Shown one piece after another: positions 1 through 11,098 of a stretch of DNA of 64,000 nucleotides. This stretch comes from Rostrohypoxylon terebratum (taxonomy: Eukaryota > Ascomycota > Sordariomycetes > Xylariales > Hypoxylaceae): contig MU385888.1 in the NCBI GenBank assembly GCA_022497145.1, forward strand, positions 230,245 through 294,244, read 5' to 3'. The notes under the pieces are model-generated. The model was not told the origin of the DNA. It searched no databases and saw only the letters and a program-made list of their open reading frames with translations. A program made the position numbers and the translations under genes. How positions within the stretch are numbered: the stretch's first letter is position 1; every line of letters starts with the position of its first letter.

Positions 1-449
1 TTACCTGCTGCTTGTATGTATGAAATATGCAAGAGGCCATGATGGTTAACTACGAGTTCGCCACGCCTTAATCAAAACATCGCATTGCATTGCTATGAAC
101 TAACTCTGTCTATGATTACTCGGTCTAACTCGTGTGGAAATGTGACATATAGTATGGTATGGTGCATGGGACGGTTTTCAGGTTAGTCAATCGTTTGTTG
201 GGTGAATCTCATCTGATCTGCAACTTTGTATTGAGTATAATAAGATGATATTGCTTGGAACCACCAGGCTTACATATATGATAAGTAAGGGAAGTAAAGG
301 AAGTAAAAAAACACATTTATCCCCTCTGTTACACAACCAGCATACACTCATTAGAGAAATACGTGTGAATTGCCTAAACGGGAAGAGATGGGGATAGATC
401 GGATTCGAATATTGCCCTCCATCTCAACCTCTTCTAGCAATTTCTAGAT
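1..449. other. intergenic, AT-rich, no gene seen
   Basis: AT-rich stretch downstream of the minus-strand F-box gene. I see no coding signal, RNA gene or repeat. It probably contains the 3' untranslated region of that gene. Confidence 0.5.
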
Positions 450-1781
450 TCATCTTAGATATAATCCATCCATAGTAGATCCGCTTCGGTCATGGATAAC
501 AACAAGTCGAACGCCACGACCGAGGCATTTCGACTCGACGAAATCCAACATTCCGAGTCTACTGCCATCTGGAAAATGGGATAATATCAACTTTTTAGGC
601 ATGGTAACCTCGCAATCACCAAGGTAGTTCCCTAGCTTGTTACATAACGGGGAGAAATCGCACCATGGTGAAGATTCCCTATGCGATAAGTCATGTCTAA
701 AGTGGAGGGTTTCGAGCTTTTCGGGCAGCACGTCGGATAGTTCAGGAGCGGTTCTTTCGTTCCAGCCGAGGAGCATCTCAGGAGGTAACTCTAATGACTT
801 GAGTCTCGTGTAGGAGCGTAAGGAGCCAAGTCTGCGTGAAAGGGCATAGCCTGCATCCTCCCCAGGACGGGTTCGCGGGGCACGACTACTGTTCAGATCG
901 AATTCAAGCTCTATCTTCAAGTTCACTAACGTGGAACAGCTGGTTGCTAATGCACTTCCCAAGTCTTCGCTGTCTAAGCATGAGCCTGTAGATGTGCTCC
1001 CGACTTCGACGAAGAGGAAAAATGAAAGACATAACTCCTCGATCCGTGGCAAGGCAGCTAGAATCTTGGAAAGGTGATTCGGGTCAAAGCAAGCTTCGGA
1101 AAGACTGAGTTTCGTGATATTTTCGTTGATGGGGAAATCCAAGTTTCGCAATAGACTATCGGGTCCTTCTTGCAGTGTCACATCTAGATTTTGTACACAC
1201 GACAATATGAAAGCCTTTTGGAGCAAGGATACACCGACGTCGGTTTCTCCGGCGAGATGGCGCGGTCGCCCGACTAGCCCTTGGTACCTCGTATCCTTGA
1301 CGGCGACTCGCAATTTCCTTAGGCGGGACAAGGAAAGGAGGGATTCATTGAGATCCCGGATTGCGGAGTCCGCTAGGGCGAACTCGTGCGCGATATACAC
1401 ATCTTGTAGGTTTGCGCACTTCCTGATCACGCTGGCGAGCATCCCAAGTTGAGATGATACTACATCGAGGGGCGGGACGGCGCCTTGCGAGAACTTGCGG
1501 AGGTAGAATAGAATATGTAGCTTTTTTACTAGCAAAGCGAAATTTGGCCGTTCGATTAAGGTGCGATATAGGGAGTGAAATCTCGGGTCGCCGTTTTGGC
1601 GGGTCCAGAAGTCGGTTGTGAAATCATCTTCGAAGAGGTCGAAGGAGATGGATTCGTAGAGGATGTCACTTGCGATGTGGTAGACCGCTTGGGATACTAG
1701 GCATAGTGATGTGAGGTCGCGTCTGCTGGTCTGGGAGAATATGAGGTGGAGGATTTCAGGCGGGAGATGGTGGGTGAGCAT
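450..1781 (-). CDS. F-box domain protein
   Basis: Single-exon 443-residue protein. The N-terminus has an F-box signature: LPPEILHLIFSQ near residues 6-17, then a leucine/cysteine-rich helix (DLTSLCLVSQAVY). This module normally binds Skp1 in SCF ubiquitin ligases. The remaining ~370 residues are leucine-rich and irregular, with repeated L-x-x-L patterns such as NITKLSLSEACF and RIEELCLSFFLF, like the degenerate leucine-rich repeats that recruit substrate in fungal F-box proteins. The start is the ATG directly before the F-box. The substrate cannot be inferred. Large lineage-specific F-box families are usual in Pezizomycotina. Family assignment is confident; function is not. Confidence 0.8.
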   Translation of the reverse strand: MLTHHLPPEILHLIFSQTSRRDLTSLCLVSQAVYHIASDILYESISFDLFEDDFTTDFWTRQNGDPRFHSLYRTLIERPNFALLVKKLHILFYLRKFSQGAVPPLDVVSSQLGMLASVIRKCANLQDVYIAHEFALADSAIRDLNESLLSLSRLRKLRVAVKDTRYQGLVGRPRHLAGETDVGVSLLQKAFILSCVQNLDVTLQEGPDSLLRNLDFPINENITKLSLSEACFDPNHLSKILAALPRIEELCLSFFLFVEVGSTSTGSCLDSEDLGSALATSCSTLVNLKIELEFDLNSSRAPRTRPGEDAGYALSRRLGSLRSYTRLKSLELPPEMLLGWNERTAPELSDVLPEKLETLHFRHDLSHRESSPWCDFSPLCNKLGNYLGDCEVTMPKKLILSHFPDGSRLGMLDFVESKCLGRGVRLVVIHDRSGSTMDGLYLR

Positions 1782-2657
1782 TTCCTTGCGCTGTATTTAG
1801 GTGTTTTCGCATACTTGTATATTGTAGATTTCATACCTAGGTTTATTCAAACTTATGTATGAACTGTTGCCTGGAGGAATTCTGTGGTGGGGATATATAT
1901 CCAATAGATTCCGATCCTTCGCTCTCAGTGCTGCGGCTCACTGGGAATGTAACCTTATTTGGAACCTATGGGCTGAGCTTTAAACGATGCTGACGCAACG
2001 AAGTCTCACTCCAGACTCCAGACTTAACAACTCATTTTGATCCCCAAAACAGATAGCATCGTGTCGTAAGAAGATGGTCTGTCTTGTCTCAGGCGTGAAA
2101 ATTCTCCCTCGTATTTCTCCCTACCTTTGCTGGGATAGACCTAGCAGAATACGATTTTACCACTATCAGAGATAGCTTACCGTTTTCTGAGATATCTCTG
2201 AGGCATAACTCAATATGCCTTGGTGGTTTCGTAAGACATGTATGAATAGAGAAGACGTTCAGTACTTTCAATATGAAGTTCTACTCTTGAGTCGGACAAC
2301 TAAGTCCTGCACACGTATACTCCTTTGGTGTTCTTGCTAGTAGATACGTTGGTATGTTCAACATACCGTGCTACTATCTGATCATAAGAAATATGTGAAG
2401 TTGAATTCGTAGTTTGCCACCCTACATGAGTCTAGTCTCACCCAGAGTTACACCGAGTGACACAGAACAACATTTTGTTTGAAATACCTAGGTATATATT
2501 TTGCAATTTTTTCTTACATTTGATTCTTCCTCCCAAAGTAAACCTTTGCCAAACCAGCTCACTTCCGTTGCCTCCTGAACAATCCAAACTCAAGTTGGTG
2601 CCAAAGGGGTATAGATATTTGAACTTGAATGAGTAGTGAATATTTCTTAGAGTAAGA
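1782..2657. other. intergenic, no gene seen
   Basis: AT-rich upstream region of the F-box gene. It holds a copy of the dispersed palindrome TACCTAGGTA (2484-2495, ATACCTAGGTAT). The short open frames here have no recognisable features. Confidence 0.4.
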
Positions 2658-2912
2658 ATGAGCTCGTCGTCAAATGCGTCTGGAGACGGCAGTCAACAGG
2701 GAAGCAAGGCCGATCAAGAATCCTCCGTCAGACCTTCCTATGAAGTATCAGGTAGACAGGGCTCTACTGGTAGCACCGTCACTAATTCGGAACAGAATGG
2801 TCATGACGAGATCCCAGACGACGGCTTCAGACTTCCTCCCTCAATTGAAGACCTCGATGATGATAGCGGTTATGAAACTGAATATGGGCGGCCATTCCAT
2901 GGAGGGTCGTGA
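2658..2912 (+). CDS. small acidic Ser/Gly-rich hypothetical protein
   Basis: Open frame of 84 codons starting ATG AGC TCG. The product is low-complexity and probably disordered: a Ser/Gly/Gln-rich first half, then an acidic C-terminus with IEDLDDDSGYETEYG. No family is recognised. Amino acid bias and a clean start argue weakly for a real gene, but the same stretch is also open in another frame (2674-2937), so coding status is uncertain. Confidence 0.3.
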   Translation: MSSSSNASGDGSQQGSKADQESSVRPSYEVSGRQGSTGSTVTNSEQNGHDEIPDDGFRLPPSIEDLDDDSGYETEYGRPFHGGS

Positions 2913-3662
2913 GATTACGGGATTTAGAAGTTTATAATAGTCGTGTTGGGCGCCTGGGTCGGAATAGGTTGAAGATTAAGGGGGTATATTTGGGTACCTG
3001 TTATATGCACTGCATACGGTGATTAGTACGATATTCAAATAAGTATTACTGTCCAAGTATTTCTTTGGTGAGGCAAGTTTCTCTAGGTAGGGTTACGCGT
3101 ACTGCGGCTTCGACAACTGTTCACACAATCTAATGAACATGGTCGCTCATAAGCCTGGTGTATGCATTGCGACAGATAACCTTCTTTGACACCCTCAAAT
3201 ACCACCGCATATATCTCAGTTACTCACTGAAACTTTAGGTTGATGATTGTTTCTTTCGATATGTGATATTGCGTAGTCAGGTACCTTTTTTGAGAGGAAG
3301 GGAAAGGGGGGAAATAGGGGGGAGATCTTAGGTAATCATTTTGCGGGAGAAGTCTCCACTATTTCTGTCCTACATACTTCAGGGTCGCAGGTATCATTAT
3401 GTAAGCTAACTACGAATTACGTAATACTTCGTAGAGCCCATTAAACCTTTAATAGACCGCGTCGCGAGTTGAAAAAGCGGGGCGTCTTGGCTAAGCTCGC
3501 GTCACCTTACATGCTATTTTTTTTGGAGCAAGAGTTGATTGATACGTTCAGCCTTCCTCTGTTAACTCCATCCCTCTTTTTTCCTCCTTACAACTTTCAA
3601 CCGCCATCTATCTGCCTTTTATCTGTCATCTTTCGCCCACGACTTTTGGGTTAGCTGAAAAG
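2913..3662. other. SPT16 upstream region
   Basis: AT-rich intergenic DNA followed by a pyrimidine-rich stretch just before the SPT16 ATG (about 3540-3650, rich in CTTTT and CCTCC), as is common near fungal transcription starts. No other gene is evident. Confidence 0.4.
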
Positions 3663-6600
3663 ATGGCGGACATCAAGATCGATGGCAAGCTCTTCCAAGA
3701 GCGCATCAATCATTTCGTTAATGCTTGGAAGGCCGATAAACGCGCTGGAGACGCTATCTTCAATGGCGCATCCTCTATTCTCATCAACATGGGCAAGGTT
3801 GAGGAGAATCCCGACTTTCAGAAGAACAATGCCATGCACGTACGTTCCACCTGCCTTCTTCGCAATTTAGCTATCATAGGAGATAAAAACTGACCTGTTC
3901 CGCTTTTTTTCTAGTTTTGGTTGCTCGGCTATGAATTCCCTACCACTCTCATGCTCCTAACAATCGATACTCTCTACGTTGTCACGACAGCTAAGAAAGG
4001 TGGCGACTACCCGACCCTGCAATTTGCACGTATGCGACTATGCAACTAACGATGATATATAGCGAAACACTTGGAGCCATTAAAGGGCGGAAGGTTTCCC
4101 ATTGAACTTTTAGTTCGAGGAAAGGATGCAGCGGCGAATGAGAAGCACTGGACCAAGATCACCGACACTATCAATTCTGCAGGAGTGAGTCACCAATTTT
4201 TATTTTATTTTTGTTTCATGAATATTCGCTTAATTGACACTTTCCGCTAGAAAAAAGTTGGTGTTATTGCCAAAGACAGATCAGGCGGCCCCTTCGTCGA
4301 CGAGTGGAAAAAATTCTATAGCGAAAAGTGCAAAGATATTGAGGAGGTCGATGTGTCCACCGCATTATCCACCGCCGCCCTATCCGTCAAAGACGAAACC
4401 GAGCTACGAGCAATGCGAGCGGCATCCAAGGCTTGTGTCGCGCTGATGACTCCATTCTTCCTCGACCAGATGTCCGATGTTCTTGACCAGGAGAAGAAGG
4501 TGAAGCACAGCGCCCTCGCTGATAAGGTTGATAGAAAGCTCGACGATGAAAAGTGGTGGAAGACAGTCGAGTTGCCAAACAAACAGAAACTACCCTCAGA
4601 TTTCGATCCTTCGTCTCTGGATTGGTACCTTGGTCCCGCCGTGCAGAGCGGTGGCAAATACGACTTGAAACTCCAGACAGAGCCTACCGGCGACAATCTT
4701 CATCCCGGCGTTATTATCGCTGGCATGGGTCTCCGATATAAGTCGTACTGCTCTTCCATTGCGCGAACGTACTTGGTCGATCCCAACAAAACTCAAGAAA
4801 ATACCTACAAATTTCTCTATACCGTCCACAACTTGGTTCTCAAGGAAATTAGGGACGGAGTGGCCGCCAAGGATGTTTATAGTAAGGCTATGAGCTACAT
4901 CAAATCCAAGAAGCCTGAATTAGAGAAACATTTTCTGAAGAATGTTGGAGCGGGTATCGGCATTGAAAGCAAAGACCCGACTTTGCTACTGAGTGCCAAG
5001 AACCCGCGCACCTTGAAGGATGGCATGACATTATGCATAACAACTGGCTTTACCGACATCGAGAATCCGTCGCCAAAGGATAAGTTCAGCAAGACTTACT
5101 CCCTGGTTCTCATTGACACTATCCGAGTGACCAACAGCGACCCAGTAGTGTTCACCGGAGACGCCCCTAGTGACCTCGATGCAACATCTTTCTTTTTCAA
5201 GGATGACGAGGAGATGCAGCCCACTCCAAAGAAAGAGAAGAAAGACTCTCGCGTGGGCGCCGTGGCTACTAAGAACATCACTAGCACCCGCTTAAGATCC
5301 GAGCGTACCACGCAGGTAGACGAGGATCAGGAGAAGAGGCGCAGAGAACATCAGAAGGAGCTTGCGGCTAAGAAACAGAGGGAAGGCTTGGCCCGATTTG
5401 CCGAGTCTACAGGTGGTCCGGATGGTGCTGAGGTGAAGAAGTTCAAGAAATTTGAGTCGTATAAGCGAGAAAACCAGATGCCACTTAAGGTGAAGAATCT
5501 GGAGATTTTCGTGGATACGAAAAACCACACTCTTGTTCTCCCTGTCATGGGCCGACCAGTGCCCTTTCACATCCACACCATCAAAAATGCCAGCAAGAAC
5601 GACGAGGGCGAGTGGTCCTATCTGCGAATCAATTTCCTTTCTCCTGGTCAGGGAGTAGGCAGAAAGGATGACCAGCCGTTTGAGGACGCTTCGGCCCAGT
5701 TTGTTAGGAGTCTGACCTTCCGTTCTCGCGATGGCGACCGATATGAAGAGATCGCTGCCCAAATTTCTTCCATGAAGAAGGAAGCTACTAAAAAGGAACA
5801 AGAGAAGAAGGATATGGAAGACGTTGTTGAGCAGGAGAAGCTGATCGAAATAAGAAGTGAGTCCATATATTCGTTTCCTTGACATGATTTGTACTGACCT
5901 AGTTGTAGATCGACGCCCTCCTGTCATGGACAACGTATTCATACGCCCTGCAATGGAAGGCAAGCGTGTCCCTGGAAAAGTCGAGATTCATCAGAATGGT
6001 ATTCGATATCAATCGCCGCTTAACACACAGCAAAGAGTCGACGTGCTATTCTCTAACATTCGTCACCTGTTTTTCCAGCCTTGCGCTCACGAGCTTATTG
6101 TGATAATCCACTTGCACCTGAAAGACCCTATCATCATTGGCAACAAGAAGAAGACTAAGGATGTACAGTTTTATCGGGAGGCTACAGATATCCAATTCGA
6201 CGAGACTGGTAACCGAAAGCGGAAGTACCGTCACGGTGATGAAGACGAGTTCGAACAAGAACAGGAAGATCGTCGACATAGAGCGGAGCTCGATCGTCAA
6301 TTCAAGAGCTTTGCTGACAAGATTGCCGAGGCGGGCAAGAATGAGGGCGTAGAAGTCGACATGCCACTCAGAGAACTCGGTTTCAATGGTGTTCCATTCC
6401 GAAGCAATGTCACGATTCAGCCCTCGACAGATTGTCTTATTCAACTCACTGAGCCGCCTTTCTTGGTCATCACCCTGGACGACATTGAAATTGCTCACTT
6501 GGAGCGTGTACAATTTGGCTTGAAGAACTTCGATCTCGTGTTTGTGTTCAAGGATTTTACTCGAGCTCCCGCACATATTAACACAATTCCTGTTGAATCT

Positions 6601-7017
6601 TTAGAAGATGTCAAGGAATGGCTTGACTCGAGTGATATCCCATTCACCGAAGGTCCTTTGAACTTGAACTGGCCCACAATCATGAAGACAGTTACTGCTG
6701 ACACCCACCAATTCTTCGTGGACGGCGGCTGGTCGTTCCTTCAGAACGAGAGTGATGACGAGGATGATCAAGAAGAAGAGGAGGAATCCAACTTTGAGAT
6801 CGATGAGTCTGACCTTGACGAAGCCAGCGAATCTAGCGAGGATGACTCCGACTTCGATAGCAACGCGTCGGACGAAGCGAGCGAAGAGGGTTCTGACGAG
6901 GATGATGAAGGTGAAGACTGGGACGAGCTCGAAAAGAAGGCGTCCCGAAAGGATCGCGAGAGGGGTGGCTCCGACGACGAAGATCGCAGCCGCAGCAAGA
7001 ATAAGAAGCGACGTTAA
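3663..7017 (+). CDS. SPT16: FACT complex subunit Spt16
   Basis: Histone chaperone; with Pob3 it forms FACT, which reorganises nucleosomes during transcription and replication. Proposed exons are 3663-3839, 3915-3999, 4063-4184, 4251-5856 and 5909-7017, giving 1032 residues, the usual fungal length. Order: N-terminal lobe with WLLGYEFPTTLM, a catalytically inactive M24 aminopeptidase-like domain (residues ~170-450), the Spt16 middle domain with KNHTLVLPVMGRPVPFHIHT, a second PH-like Rtt106-type module, and a strongly acidic tail (~945-1032) ending in a basic KNKKRR. Joins preserve family sequence, for example TAKK/AKHLEPL and EIRN/RRPPVMD. Intron 2 uses an unusual GTGGCG donor at 4000, but the frame supports it. 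Identification is very secure; exact splice sites are inferred. Confidence 0.96.
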
Positions 7018-7491
7018 GCGTCGTGTCGGTGTTCGGGAATCTTTTCTAACGATAGGATCTGAACTTTAGGTGTCTCGACCTGTGTGTGGTTTTACTAGTT
7101 AATAAGTGCTGCGGGAGTTGAAGGCGAGTGTTACGTCCTCATCCTTGTCAAGTCCCCCACTTCTGAGTTGTAAGCTTTCAATCTGCTGCCTCGAGATGGG
7201 GATGAGGTCGGTCACGGGCGAAGTGCATGGCTTTTTTACTTTAGCTAAATAACTCTGGGTGAAACTCTTGTAGGCTGTACCGGTAATGAAAATGAATTCG
7301 ATGGATTTCTAAAACAACGCCGTTCTTGATATGTGAAGTTATGTAACTCGTACATTGATCTGTCAGAATTTATTTTAAAAATCACACGAGCCACAGTATT
7401 CACGAATATGGATGTATTATTGACTCATAATCTCCATTTAGCTAAGTTCTCACCAACCCTAACCCTAATCCCAACTTCACCCCTATCCAGC
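7018..7491. other. intergenic, contains telomere-like motif
   Basis: Convergent 3' flanks of SPT16 and the LPMO gene. It contains an interstitial CCCTAA motif run (7453-7472, AACCCTAACCCTAATCCC). No gene seen. Confidence 0.5.
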
Positions 7492-8315
7492 TTAACCAGT
7501 CCACACAGCGGGTCCCGGAGCCGTGTACTTAGTAGGCACGGGGTAGTATGACCACAGAAGACCGGGATCGTTCGGCTGGTAGGCTCCCGGGAACGCCACG
7601 AGAGGGCCGGGCGTGCCGTTGCCGCCACCGGTGACCTCGACTTGCGCGCAGGAAAGATACATCTGCGCGCCGCCTACGGACTGCGCTTGGTGCAGGGCGA
7701 TGGACTCCACGCGGATCAGGTACTTGCCGCTGGGCACGGCTTTGGGGATCGTTACGTTGACGACTTTCTTGTCTGGTGATGTGGGTTAGTATGTACGGTG
7801 GAGGCGAGGGTTGGATAGGGGGGGAAGAAGGAAGAAGGGAGAAGGGACATACTATAAGCCGGCCAAGTAGCCTCGCTGGATCCCAAAGGCGGGACGGCAG
7901 TGATACTCCCGATCTTGAACCAGACGTTCCCGGCCGGGTCCCAGGTGTTGATGTCGGCGCCGTCGGGCACTTTCGCCATGTAGAACTGGACGGGTCCGAA
8001 GTGCGTCACGGCTGCGTTGGCTACGAAGCCGAGCTCGGAGCCGGCGGAGACGGTGGCGGTGGCGGTGCCCGCGCGCGCTTGGAAGCATCGCATGTCGGGG
8101 CTCGTCACGCTTGTTACGCCGCCGTTCGATTGGTAGTTCTTCGTCATCCGGATCGCGGTCCATTCTGCGGCTTCTTCTTTCCCGTCGACTACGAGCTTGG
8201 AGAAGCGGTCTGGAAGCGATACGTGTTGGTTTCGGTCGCGTGTGGGTGAGGAGGGGGTTGACTTACAGTGAGCCTGGACAGCGCCGGTCAGCGCGAGGAG
8301 AGTGAGCAGCTTCAT
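7492..8315 (-). CDS. AA9 lytic polysaccharide monooxygenase, secreted
   Basis: Copper enzyme that oxidatively cleaves cellulose or related beta-1,4-glucans outside the cell. Exons on the minus strand are 8315-8267, 8209-7853 and 7772-7492, giving 228 residues. MKLLTLLALTGAVQA is a signal peptide; cleavage leaves His at the mature N-terminus (HYRFSKL), the first histidine-brace ligand. The second is in THFGPVQFYMAKV. The axial Tyr and the conserved HQ pair lie in ALHQAQSVGGAQMYLSCAQ, and two Cys (DMRCFQ, LSCAQ) can form the family disulfide. It ends after one catalytic domain, with no CBM1 or GPI signal. An in-frame ATG 15 bp upstream would spoil the signal peptide, so I chose the MKLL start. 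Substrate and regioselectivity cannot be told from sequence. Confidence 0.93.
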
Positions 8316-9019
8316 CTTGTTTCTAGGCACTTGACGACAATCTCAATGTTCGGGTTGCCCGGTGGGAAGACCGCCCCCCCATGGGAGGGAAGGAAACACA
8401 TGTTCATATACGCCACGAGACGCCGCGGCTTCTCGCGAGAACAACTTGTCAAATCCCGGGAAGCAGGTCATCGCCAAGACGAGATGCTATCACTTGAACC
8501 AATGGAAGTCTCTCATCTGTACCCCAGATATGAATTCCGTGAGCTAGTCCAGCGCTGGAGTTAATTTTGGGTGATGGATAAAATAGCCGGCTATAGACGC
8601 GAGATCTTCTCGGCAGGCAGACCAATGGAATAAGGGGGATATTATCCGGACTGTGAAGTAAAAATACACTCTTCCGAGAATTTCTAAGGCGAAAAGAGCT
8701 GTGGCGATTATTGTAGCTTTGTAAGCTGAGTCGTCACTTGCCTTGGGGATAGGTACCTACACATGAACACTTCATTAGGCATCCAGGACGCCCGTTTGTC
8801 CGACTACAGTCTGCCGCTGAATTATTATTCGGCTAGGTTCGGGATTATTCAGTATCACAACCCAGGAGAAGGGGTCTCATTCTTTGTGTAGGGTACTCTC
8901 AAGCAAATATTATTAGTAATATCGATATCTACTTCTATTAGATCGTGATTCCGTCAACCTTGCCCCGTAACTCCGATCCTACCATGTTGGTGAAATGTCA
9001 ATAAAAATCTCAGTCCAAC
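8316..9019. other. LPMO promoter region / intergenic
   Basis: Upstream region of the minus-strand LPMO and 3' flank of the oxidoreductase gene. I see no gene in it. Confidence 0.4.
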
Positions 9020-10489
9020 TCAGATCTTGGCCTTAACCTTGGCCCAGAATTCAGAACTGGTGTCCTCAAAAGGTTTGGCACCTAGTCTGTGCCAAGCTCC
9101 TGCAGCCATGAGTTCCTCCTTCTCCTTCCCGGGGAAGAGGAACTCGGCCTTTTCGTTACCGACGTTAGAAACGGACTTGTCCTGTATGGAAAAATTGGGT
9201 TAGTATATAATACGTGAAGATTGACCAACCCAAGAGAGAGCAGGTAGGCTACACTCACGATTCCTAGAGTCAGCTTAATCACACCGTCCAACCAATGTGG
9301 GACGTATTTCTCCTTAGGCTTCTGGCCCTCCGTGCCCGAAATAACGTTATAGGCGACGATTGAGGCTTGACGCATCGCTGACCGCGTGTTAGGATGTGTC
9401 GTGTTAGTCTCGGATACATCACCGCAGACGTAAACATTCGGTAGCGCGTCATCTTGAATTTGTAAGGTAGGCTTGGTGAGGATGTGTCCCGACTCTGATA
9501 TAGAAGCCGGGCTTAGTGCAGCAATAAGCTTGGAGTCGGGTCTCTGGCCAGTGCAGTTTACCTATGAGATCTGTTAGCTCCATGAAAAGTTGAAGAGAAG
9601 AAGGTGAATAGAATGAACGAACCAAGTAATCGCACTTAACCTCCTTACCACTCTTCAACACAGCAACGCCCTTTTCCTTGTCTTCGCTGACAACTCTATC
9701 GCCCGTAACGAGCTCAATCCCGAGCTCCTTAATACCATCCCGCGCAGCATTCTGCAGTCTCGGTCCAAAACGGTGCATAACCGCATCTCTCGAATGAACC
9801 AGCGTAACTTTCTTTTCCGGGTACTTTGACTTCGCATCCGTGGCCAACTCGACCCCAGCCGCGCCACCACCCACAACAACCAAATCCTTCGCCTCGCGAA
9901 TCCTCTTCTGCATCTCCCTCAGCAGCTCCATTCCGCGCTCCTTCTCATACGCCGGCACGCGGCTAGGCAGGGAATCCGTGGCGCCGGCGCCGGTCGCCAC
10001 GACGAGGAACTCGTACGGGATATCCTCGCCCGCACCCTGCAACCTGACGCTCTCGCGCGAGATGCTCGCAACACGGTCCTTGATCCACGCGACCTTGCCC
10101 CCGTCGGCCTCGAGGGAGCCCGGGGGCAGGTACCCACCGTACGGGATGAAGACCTTATGCTCGTGGCCCTCCGCGACGCAGAAGCGGGGCAGCACCCAAG
10201 TGAAGTGGAAGTGGTCCCTGGGCTCGACCACGACGACGCGGAACTCCGAGTCCGGCAGGAGGTACTGCGCGATGGTGCGCGCGGCCGTGTACCCCGCGAT
10301 AGAAGCGCCTACGATGACGATATTCCGGGGTTTCTTGGGCTCCGAGGAAGCCGAGGCCTTGGAGGAGGACGACGACATCGAGTGTCTGAGCAGCCTCAGG
10401 CGGAAAGAGAGAGAGCGCCTGAGCGCGGCGAGGATGAAGGAGAGGGTGAAGCTAACGCCATCGATCACGAGAAACAGCTTCTCCAACAT
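9020..10489 (-). CDS. AIF/AMID-like FAD-dependent NAD(P)H oxidoreductase
   Basis: Exons on the minus strand are 10489-9623, 9561-9259 and 9181-9020, giving 443 residues. The fold is a two-dinucleotide-binding pyridine nucleotide-disulphide oxidoreductase. The FAD-binding motif IVIVGASIAGYTAA is near residue 56, the NAD(P)H motif VVVGGGAAGVELA is mid-protein, and the ATG motif (VVATGAGAT) and the late FAD motif NVYVCGDVSE are present. The first ~30 residues are hydrophobic (LFLVIDGVSFTLSFILAAL), then basic, suggesting a membrane anchor as in AMID/FSP1-type quinone reductases. It lacks the CxxxxC redox pair of thioredoxin or glutathione reductases. Both introns join in frame (DYL/VNCTGQRP and LGI/DKSVSN). 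Likely an NAD(P)H:quinone oxidoreductase at a membrane; mitochondrial, peroxisomal or lipid-droplet placement is open. Confidence 0.88.
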
Positions 10490-11098
10490 TTTTGGCTGTG
10501 ATCTGGAAGTGTAGGGATTGTGTCTCTGTCTGTTTCCCTGTATAAAACCGGAGACGGAGAATCTAACAAGGACCGAGAAGACGCGTATATTGTCTAAATC
10601 TCAATCCCGACAACGCTTCCAGTGAGAGGGTATCTTTAGATGAAACTAATGAAAAAAAAACAAAGAACGAAACACGAAAGGAAAACAGGAAGGCAAAAAT
10701 AGGAATAAGTAATATTTCTATGACTAACAATACGAACAACAGCTGACTGCCTAAGTGACTTAGGGGATCCGGCAGCTTATTTACCTACAGCGGACCCACC
10801 AAATCCTCGGATCTGATAAGATTAGATCGTTACGCAGGTTTCAGCTCGCTGCCGCTAATTGGCTCGCCATCCCCAGTTTGGTATAATCGGTCTTAGCCCG
10901 AATCCGAGATCGGCTCGGAGCTCGGATTCGGTCATGATCGAACGGATTTCTCGGCGTGTACACTCTTCTGACACGTAATCATAGAGATACAGTCATACCT
11001 CTCACGTCTCTGTTTGGTTCATCTCACGATGATTGAGTCTGAGCATACACTTTTCGAAGAAGACACGTAAGGGGAACTCATTGTTTTTCTACCAGATA
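10490..11098. other. intergenic, no gene seen
   Basis: Upstream flank of the oxidoreductase gene and 3' flank of the DUF4246 locus. It includes a purine-rich A tract (10650-10720). No gene is evident. Confidence 0.4.
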
